Source: Platerodrilus igneus
Taxonomy: Eukaryota; Arthropoda; Insecta; Coleoptera; Lycidae
Direction: 5' to 3'
Assembly: GCA_036346225.1 (NCBI GenBank)
Contig: JARFIW010001178.1
Coordinates: 3,104,917 to 3,168,916 of the forward strand
Length of the DNA: 64,000 bases
Shown here: positions 56,636 to 64,000 of the stretch, piece by piece
Layout of the letters: each line of letters opens with the position of its first letter
How positions within the stretch are numbered: position 1 is the stretch's first letter
The notes under the pieces: model-generated
The model's input: only the letters and a program-made list of their open reading frames with translations
What the model was told of the DNA's origin: nothing
Database searches by the model: none
Translations under genes and position numbers: made by a program

Positions 56636-57230
56636 CATTAGGTCTTCAGTCCTGGAACTGGTTAGACGCGTATCCTCATTGTTTCCTATTCTGAACTGAT
56701 CTACACATTTTCCTGAAATTTGCCTAGTCTGCATCTATCACTATCTGCATGCAAAAGTCTGATCTCGGTCTACCTCTACTTCTTTTTTCCTATCTCTGCT
56801 TATAATATATCCCATACTATTCCACAAAAATGCCTTAGAACATATCCTACCCTTCTATTTCTCCACCTTTTTTTTTTTGTCAAATATCTTTTTTCTTCTA
56901 CTATTTATATAAGCTATTTGTTATTAACCTTGTCTGTCAATGTCATCATTCTTATACATCTGAAGCACAACATTCCAGAAGGTTTCTATCTCTCTGTGTC
57001 TGCTTTTCCTACTGCCCGTATTTAATAGGCATACTGTACTGTATTCCACATATATGCTTTCAACAATTTTCTTCTTGTTTCTATGTTTTTTGTCTTTCAT
57101 CATAGGCATGCAGTTCGGTCTCCTTCTATTGTTTTACAATTGTATACACTATTTCTTCGATTTTGATTGGTATATGAAGGGGGTTAAGCAGCCTGTGGTT
57201 GCCAAGTTTCCCCCAGTACTTGAACATTTG
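56636..57230 (-). mobile_element. RTE-type LINE 3' fragment, minus
   Basis: On the minus strand it holds NNK/DKVNNK-like and WRNRRVGYVLRHF-like codon patterns of an RTE C-terminus, broken by stops. It ends near 56640 in a TGATGA-type tail. It is flanked by GGGGGTTAAGCAGCCTGTGG (57179-57198), as in the 47.8-kb copy. Confidence 0.5.
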
Positions 57231-57409
57231 TCGAATTAATAGTTTTTCCAATATATCCCTTCTCACAATTGACATTAGTTGAAAATATTTCACAACCAAC
57301 ACCTGCAGTTGTTTATAATAATCATCATATCTAAATGCACTTATTTTTTCTTCATTAGATTTATAAACAATAGAAGGTGAACCAAACTGCATCTAACAAG
57401 AAAGAGCAG

Positions 57410-57770
57410 TGGCTATGTTCGAAGACAACAAACATAGAAACGAGAAAATTGTTGAAAGTATAGATGTGACTCACAGCACAGTACGTTTAAGAAATAGGGC
57501 CAGTTGGTGAAGCAGACAGATAAACGGTTGAAGCCTTTTGGAATGTTGCGCTTAAGATGTATGAAAATGATATCATGGACAAAGTTAATAACAAAGAGGT
57601 TATAGAAATCGTAGGGGAATAATGATAACTGTCGAAAACAAAAAAAATAGGAGAAATAGAAGGGCAGGATACGTGCTAAGGCATTTTTGGGGAATATTAC
57701 GGGATATATTACAAGCAGAGATAGGAAGGAAGAAGTAGATGTTGACCTATATCAGTTTATAACATTATTA
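57410..57770 (+). mobile_element. RTE-type LINE fragment, plus (inverted partner)
   Basis: The plus-strand sequence is ~75-80% identical by eye to the reverse complement of 56750-57100, e.g. AACAAACATAGAAACGAGAA and GCATTTTTGGGGAATATTAC. Two related insertions thus lie in opposite orientation ~300 bases apart. Confidence 0.55.
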
Positions 57771-58039
57771 AAGGCAAATTTAATGTACTATGATCAAATG
57801 GGAAGGGCTGTAGAATTTTGATAGAATCAAATTTTGTTGGTGAATGTTTCTATACCCTACACTGTATTTGATGCATGTTCTCACATTGTGATCTGAAGCA
57901 AGACTATTATTATCTACCTGGGTTAATGCATCTATCATTAAAAACATGAAACAGAAATATGTATTACTGAAGCTACAAAAAATCAATGCTATACACATAC
58001 TTGCAGTTTGGTGAACTTCGATTTTGACTTTTTCATGCA

Positions 58040-59480
58040 GAATGTCAAGGCAAATATCGAAACTAATTAAAAAAATTGTAGGTGTATATATTCCAACAGA
58101 AATGATCTACAACCAGAATAATTTCAGTACTGGTTCTGAAATAGTGAACGCTTTGCAGATTTCTTCTTTACTAGTTATACTTTTAATACTTTTAATTTAA
58201 AACAAATAATCACATTAATGTAAGCTGCTATACACAACATTGTCATTTTTGATATAATAAATATTTTTGAGTGTGAAGTACTCCAAGCTATTAAGAAAAT
58301 AGAACGTAAAATGACCATGGACTCAGACAGTATATCCGTATCCCTTATATATGTTGGCATACATATACTATTACCTCCTTTAGTTTTTTTATTCAATTTA
58401 TTCATGTTAACATAGACTTTTCCCATAACATGGGAATTATCTAAGATTACTCCAACCTATAAACATGGGCGACACAAGTAACTATAGAGTAATTGCTAAT
58501 ATGGAATTTCTGTAAAACTAGAAATAATTCTTCATGCCCTTCATATCTTAAAAAATCTGATGGTCTCATATCATTGCTAACTTTCTATCTAAACCGATCT
58601 CAGATGTGCAGATGTGGCTATAGATCTAAATTGATGCATGTTTCCTCAGGTATAGCCAAAGGTCAATAATGGGGACAGAGCTGTTTATAATCTACATCAA
58701 CGGCATCTACAATCCACTGCATGTAAACTATCTCTATGCAAAAGATCTAACTCTATATTGTGAAATCAATTCAGAAGAAGATTGTATGAAAATGCAAAAT
58801 AACCTTCACATCTTACTTCTTGGTGTACTGCTAACAACCTTCCATTAAAGGTTCAAAAGTGTTACATTATGCCATTTTCCTGAATACAGAATCCCATACA
58901 ATATGACTATATGTTAAAGGGCACCGTTCTATGTCCTCCACGGTATTTCAAAGATATTTGAGTATATTTCAATCGCAAATTAAATTTTTTTGAACGTATT
59001 AATTATCTTGTTAAGGAATTCTTAAAACTATGTGTTTTATCATCTGCAACTCAAAATGTTTTTTTAAGTGCTTGCACTTTACTTACATTTTTTAATGTAT
59101 ATATCTGTTTCTGCCTTAAATGTGCCTCAGTTATATGATGTTCTCACTACATCACTTACATTAATATACTTCAAAGTATTGAGAGGAATTTTTTGAAGCT
59201 AGTAATGTTCCGAACTCAAAGAAGTTATCCACCTACAAGTTGCCTGCATCATATTTTACTCGTCACATTTAACACGCATTCACTGAACAAATGCCTTTTC
59301 TGCAAACCATAACATTCTTGTATAATACACTGTTTATCTTTATGATACTTGGTCAAATATATTTCTCTGTACCTAGTCCCATTTTCCTTACCTCTTACAT
59401 ACATTTCACATGATCATTCCTTGAACAAATGTATCAAAATTTTTTCCTTTGCATTTGATTTATAACAATTACTTAGAAAT
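58040..59480 (+). mobile_element. Jockey-like LINE RT remnant
   Basis: The plus strand reads ERFADFFFTSYTF, then EVLQAIKKIERKMTMDSDSI, then TFPITWELSKITPTYKHG (palm/fingers of RT). It then reads GTELFIIYINGIYNPLHVNYL and YAKDLTLYCEI, where YADD has become YAKD, then EEDCMKMQNNLHIL. The C-terminal region follows, with IERNFLKLVMFRTQRSYPP. Several stops. The copy is dead. Confidence 0.65.
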
Positions 59481-59605
59481 TCAATCACGTTCACTGGATA
59501 ATATTAAACAAGTCATATTAAACACATAAGGGGATTTTAATATTAATTAATTCATTCATTTTTGTTTGTCATAATAATTTACTGTATACTTTTTTCTTTC
59601 TTTTT

Positions 59606-60250
59606 AGGGTTCCATTCCTTATAAGGTATAACAGAACCTTTATAAGATCACTCTCGTGTCCGTCTGTCACAGAGGTTTTTCTCGAAAACTATGTAAAGTA
59701 GGAATTTGAAATTTGGCACAATGCTAGGTCCTTACGGTGCACACATATATCGACAGTCAGAAAATAGAAAAAAAATATTTTTAGATTAAAATGGCGGGGG
59801 TTAATTCGGTCAAAAGAAAAAAGTTTTAATAAATATATTATATGAGGTATCATTTGACGGAGGATTTTAAAAGGCTTCTAAAAATATTTTTTTACAATTT
59901 TCGGTCCAATAGTCTTCATGATATAGCTCAAAATGTGCCAAACATGCCCCCCCCCTTGTTCTCCTTCATTTCCAAAGCTAAAATTTTGATTTTAATATGG
60001 ATAGTAGCTATTGAGTCATGGATTATCAGAAAACTGCAGGTTTTTTTTGACAGTGTAATAGTTGCTGGGAAAAATTTTTTAAACACAGTAATAGACAACG
60101 TATTTATTAATGTACCAGTACAATGTGGGATAATACATTCATTTTTCAGTTATCACAATCAAATTTGGATAAGATTTAAATATATATAAAAAATAAAAAC
60201 AGCTTAATTTGCTTTATTGATTGCTCACTGTAGTATTAGTACGGAACCCT
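59606..60250. mobile_element. AGGGTTCC...GGAACCCT repeat, 645 bp
   Basis: Starts AGGGTTCC and ends GGAACCCT, flanked by TA on each side. The 5' part contains TATAAGATCACTC and GTCCGTCTGTCAC. A very similar-looking repeat (AGGGTTCCGTA..., CGTCTGTCTGTC) is, from memory, scattered through many insect genomes. No coding capacity; plausibly a MITE. Confidence 0.5.
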
Positions 60251-61054
60251 AATGGTGCAAGCTCGACTCACTTTTGGTTAACTTTTTTTTAATATTAATT
60301 TTGTTGTTTTTTCTATCTTGTAATTGGATTTAATCTGTAAATAAATAAATACTAAATGATTTATTAAATATACTAACCTAAGTACCATTTGTTGATTAAT
60401 TTATTAAAGTATTCATAATACCAAACCTATAAAATCATTTTAATGCCACCTCTTGCCCCACTAATGTTTGCTTGAAACAATTGTATTTAACCTATAAAGT
60501 TCTTTTGTATAAGTTGTTTATATACAGAAAGAATTAACAGTATGTGATAAAGCAGTTAAGATATATGGCTTGGCATATCTAACCTGGAACCTAACTTTTC
60601 AAATCGTCCAATAATTCTGATAATTTGTCTAATCTTATCTAAGGTGATATCGAATAATATTGTAGATATTTTTTCTGCTTGTATTGGTCTTAGTGCATAT
60701 TCTACTCTTCTACGATTAGATCTCATTGCATATTTAGGAATTACTTTCTTGAAGTATCTTAAATGTAGACAACATACAACTTGATCTACAACAGATTTGG
60801 TGTTTTCAATCAATTACTTTATATTTGTTGTAGTACATGAAATTAAATAGTAAAAACAATTTTCTTAAAAACGTTAAGTATGTAAACAGGTTTGTCTTTC
60901 GATGACACATAATTTCCATTGGTTCAAGTTTTATATTATAATTATCACCTGGGTTTTTATTTGAAAAATGTGAGTAAATTAGAAATGTAAAAATTTTGTT
61001 AGTCTTAACATCGTTAATTTATTTGCTTTTTGAAGTTAGATATCTATTTTATAG
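60251..61054 (+). other. End of the long Ars2 intron
   Basis: No repeat recognised. It ends in acceptor TTTTATAG. An 86-codon minus-strand frame (60556-60813) has a protein-like look but no family I can name. Confidence 0.5.
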
Positions 61055-61213
61055 GGATGTATGGCCAAGACCACGTCCACGTGAATACAGAGGTGCTGTA
61101 CGTGATCGAGGATACTCACCTAGTCTTGAACCACAAGCAAAGCGAATTAGACATGATTATTATGGAGATGGATACTATAATCATTATCAACCATATCACC
61201 AACCAGCACACAG
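61055..61213 (+). CDS. Ars2: Ars2/serrate (SRRT) homologue, second coding exon
   Basis: 159 bases between acceptor TATAG and donor GTATGT. The first G completes the split Arg codon from 41698, then DVWPRPRPREYRG, SPSLEPQ and KRIRHDYYGDGYYNHY follow. This matches the RS/RGG-like N-terminal segment of Ars2 with the conserved (K)RxRxD motif after the SP-rich stretch. It ends in phase 2. Together the two exons give 93 codons; the rest of the protein lies to the right of the window. Confidence 0.92.
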
Positions 61214-61780
61214 GTATGTTTTTTAATAATAAGATGGGTTATTATAATGTGATTGTTTTGCGTGGTTTATGGTATCTAAAAATTAACGTTTTTTATGGGA
61301 TTGGGTACTAAATTTATAAGCATTTTGTTACTGTTAGTTTTTAAATCACACTAACATAACTACATTTTGCTTTATTTACATAACTTGTGGCTGATATATA
61401 TTGAACAATATTAATGTTAATTGTTCAATAAGGAAACTCTTAATTTAATTGCTTTTGTACATTTTGCCATAACAACTCGATACTACTTTCTTGAACGAGG
61501 AAACAATAATTGGAACAAATTTGTGAAAAGTAGACATCAAAATTAAAAACGCAAAATCTGACATGACATTTTAAATAACTTTAGGGACATAGCCAATTTC
61601 AATTTATTTTCATCTGTGGTTGTAGTAACTGCATTTGACGTAAATAACCATCTGCAAATATTGCACATTGACATTGCAGAATGTATAAATGGGCACCCTG
61701 GATGAATGATCACAATCTAAACAATTTAACTTAAAAATTACATTGCTTTGTTGCAAGTGATTGATTTTATCTTTAAGTTT
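61214..61780 (+). other. Ars2 intron
   Basis: Starts GTATGT; no feature seen before the hAT remnant. Confidence 0.55.
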
Positions 61781-63720
61781 AGAAAATAGTTGGTATGCAG
61801 ATTTAATTATCTTCTATTATGAAACATTCCTCCAACATATAATTTATTGTAGTAAATGTAATAAATTAATTTCTTGCACAACTAACACCAGATTTTCGGA
61901 CTATTTTACAGCAACACTTTGTAACACTTCTATTGGTTGCTTAAGATTTATATGGTCACTTAATTTTACTTGGTTGAATAATCGATATTTGCAATTTATG
62001 TTTAAAAGCATTTATTGTGCTAATAATATATGTACTGGATTTATCTTTCCCTTGTATGCTCCAAATCTACTATGGAAGCTAAATTACAAAACCATATTTC
62101 GTTTTGAAGTATCTTGGCATAAGCACCTCTTTCATCTTAACAAAGAAATTGTTTCGGATAGTAATTCCTGAACTCTTTCTAAAATATTTTCCATCTTACC
62201 TCTATATGTTAAAGTAAATCGGTGTGCTCAGCAGACTTGTCCGATTCCAGTTGTACCTTACACAGCCATCATTGCATCCTTGAGCCCAGATGGTTTTTGC
62301 GATTTTTTATAACAATAGAATAAACACCGTTTTTGAAAATAAGCTCGAAAATTAATGCAATAATCTACAATTCACTAATTGGTGTTGATTAAACAATATT
62401 TCACTTGCCTGAATAAAAGAGGCTTAAGGGCTTCCTTTGCACACAATTCAGTCACCACTAAAATTGCTGTTGATTAAATGGTTGTTTTTAGTACTTGTTC
62501 TCTTAATGACACTATTTGATCTATTTTTAATATTTTACAGCATTCAAGGCAAATATTATTAATGCATTTATCATATTTGTGTTGGTGAAGTGAAAATTAC
62601 ATAAAAAACACACCAATTAAAAGAAATTAAAAATATAATAAATTTTTAATTAAAAATGAAGAAGTCCCAAAGACAATGTTCATAACATCCTGTATATTTA
62701 GTTGTTTTGAACATAGAATTTGTTGACAAATGATAGGAAAACCATGGAAGTTGTTGAACTTGACATAATGCAACAAATGAGTTTTGATTGCGTCAGGTTG
62801 GAGTTCCATTTGTTGTAATATATGTGAGCTTGTAAATTAGTGTCCTAGTTTTTTCTACAAAATTTAAAAATTGTTGCATGGATGTTTACCATGAATTTTC
62901 GTTATTAGAGGAATCATTAAAATGTTTCTTTAGCCAACATCAGAAAAGACTATCCAAATAAAAATACATAATGGGCAGTATCCTTTACATAAGTGAATTC
63001 TTTCATAGTTATTTGAAAAACGTGTTTATTCCTTAATATCATTTTTCAGTTGGTTTTTCATATACTTTTAAGTTGGACACGATAACTTCAGTTTCTGATA
63101 GCAGATATGACTGTTTTATGTTTGAAGTTTTCCAGTAGCACCTCTGCTGCTTTGAGAATACCATAGTCAGTGTTTCTTGTGTTTTCCCAATATATGAATA
63201 ATTTTATAAGACGCAATTGTTGCACTTTTGATTGTTTTGCTGGTCTTTGAATACAGCCTGCTCAGTATTCAAATTACTTTTAAAGTTTTTACTTTTTGCC
63301 TCCTATCACATTTTTTCGCTGCAAAATTGTCTTCATAGTTTTGTGCAAGATTTTATAGTCTCTCAAAGTTCTTGCGATTAGACAATGCAATTGAAGCTCT
63401 ATAAACACACATTTTCAACAATGTTAAACAAGAATTCTTCTTTTATTATTTATTAAAATCTACTTGCCTTACTCATACATTGTTTTGATTGTTTTGCTGG
63501 TCTAGTGAATGCAGTCTGCTCAGCATTCAAACTACTTTTAAATTTTTTACTTTTTGCCTCCTCTAACACATTTTTTGGCAGAAAATTGTTTTTCATAATT
63601 TTTGTGCAAGATTTCATATTCTCCCAAAGTTGACCATGATTAGACAACAAAACTGAAGCTCGATAAACTCACTTATCTTGAACCAAGGTAAATAAGAATT
63701 CTTCTTTTATTATTTATTAA
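61780..63720 (-). pseudogene. Decayed hAT-like transposase (ZBED5/GTF2IRD2 type)
   Basis: Minus-strand pieces in N-to-C order: KKFKSSLNAEQTAFTRPAKQ (63560 region) after a degenerate zinc-finger-like start; ENTRNTDYGILKAAEVL (~63150); YVKDTAHYVFLF (~62960), the counterpart of the DESTDVSDTAQL motif; EHTDLL-stop-HIEVRW (~62210), the counterpart of LLLHTEVRW; WFCNLASIVDL; and SIQGKDKSSTYIISTINAF (~62020), the counterpart of LQGKD...I..F. Many stops and frameshifts. Fossil transposase in an Ars2 intron, antisense to the gene. Confidence 0.62.
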
Positions 63721-63735
63721 AAACTACTTGTACTT
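63220..63735 (-). repeat. ~255-bp direct duplication within the hAT remnant
   Basis: 63228-63465 and 63482-63725 are diverged direct copies sharing GATTGTTTTGCTGGTCT, ACTTTTTGCCTCCT and AGAATTCTTCTTTTATTATT. The N-terminal coding part of the transposase is thus present twice. Confidence 0.75.
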
Positions 63736-64000
63736 ATATACGTTTTTGTAAATACTGTTATGCAAATGCTGCTCTGAATATTTTCGATACAGATAAAACA
63801 TCACCACATACAAGTACCATTTGAACATCACATATTTTTTACTTCATTTTTTGGTTAAGTACATTGAAGTATAAAGTATAACAACACAACACTCCAAACA
63901 CTTTCACTGTCTGTCACATCACTAGACTGGTTCACTTATCATCATTGAATTCTTGTTGAATAAAATAGTTATTTATTATACAAGGGAAAAAAGTCCTAGA

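Noticed and set aside
60556..60813. 86-codon minus-strand frame with protein-like composition
   Set aside because: No family recognised, no splice context, and it lies in the Ars2 intron; too short to call.
61761..62171. 136-codon plus-strand open frame
   Set aside because: It lies antisense to the decayed hAT transposase, and the minus strand explains the sequence better.

Overview
This is an AT-rich piece of an animal nuclear genome, almost certainly an insect. It has introns, BEL/Pao, Ty1/copia, Ty3/gypsy, Jockey/CR1/RTE-type LINEs, a tRNA-derived SINE and a hAT-type fossil. The species cannot be fixed from sequence alone. Only two host genes are recognisable. They lie head to head in the middle: the first two coding exons of an RBM19/Mrd1 homologue (minus strand, 36981-37269) and the first two coding exons of Ars2/serrate (SRRT, plus strand, 41577-41698 and 61055-61213). 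Almost everything else is mobile DNA. Most of it sits to the left of the RBM19 exons (possibly inside a giant RBM19 intron or beyond its 3' side) or inside the 19.4-kb intron between the two Ars2 coding exons.

Layout. 1-11557: a chain of family-1 gypsy-type LTRs, each seated in an (AT)n array. It comprises an LTR end (1-94), a solo LTR (115-2296), a 1.86-kb unit with 151-bp inverted repeats (2329-4190) and a two-LTR element (4255-11513). 11.7-18 kb: a mosaic of RTE scraps, a LINE with an inverted 5' part, a copia element on the minus strand broken by a truncated BEL/Pao copy, and another LINE fragment. 18602-18885: a MITE with intact target duplications. 19.7-22.2 kb: copia RT/RNase H remains, a gypsy integrase scrap and a candidate LTR. 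22538-29104: a structurally complete BEL/Pao element with 370-bp LTRs, a 5-bp target duplication and a tRNA-Tyr primer site, but with a broken pol. 31026-35790: a nearly full-length CR1-like LINE carrying two SINE units. 36.9-41.7 kb: the two host gene starts.

Inside the Ars2 intron (41.7-61.05 kb): an old family-2 LTR (minus) and a young family-2 element (plus), separated by exactly ten bases of AT. A fold-back, Penelope-like unit sits inside its 5' LTR. Then come a solo family-1 LTR (minus), RTE scraps in inverted orientation, a Jockey-type LINE fragment and an AGGGTTCC-bounded repeat. Downstream of the second Ars2 exon lies a decayed hAT-like (ZBED5/GTF2IRD2-type) transposase.

The most interesting pattern is that two different long-LTR families (about 2.1 kb and 1.7 kb LTRs) both sit in (AT)n arrays at every visible outer junction. 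Both use tRNA-Lys-like primer sites, and both keep only gag and protease with a stub of reverse transcriptase, so they look like non-autonomous elements that share a targeting habit. Family 1 also carries a decayed second copy of its primer-binding site inside each LTR.
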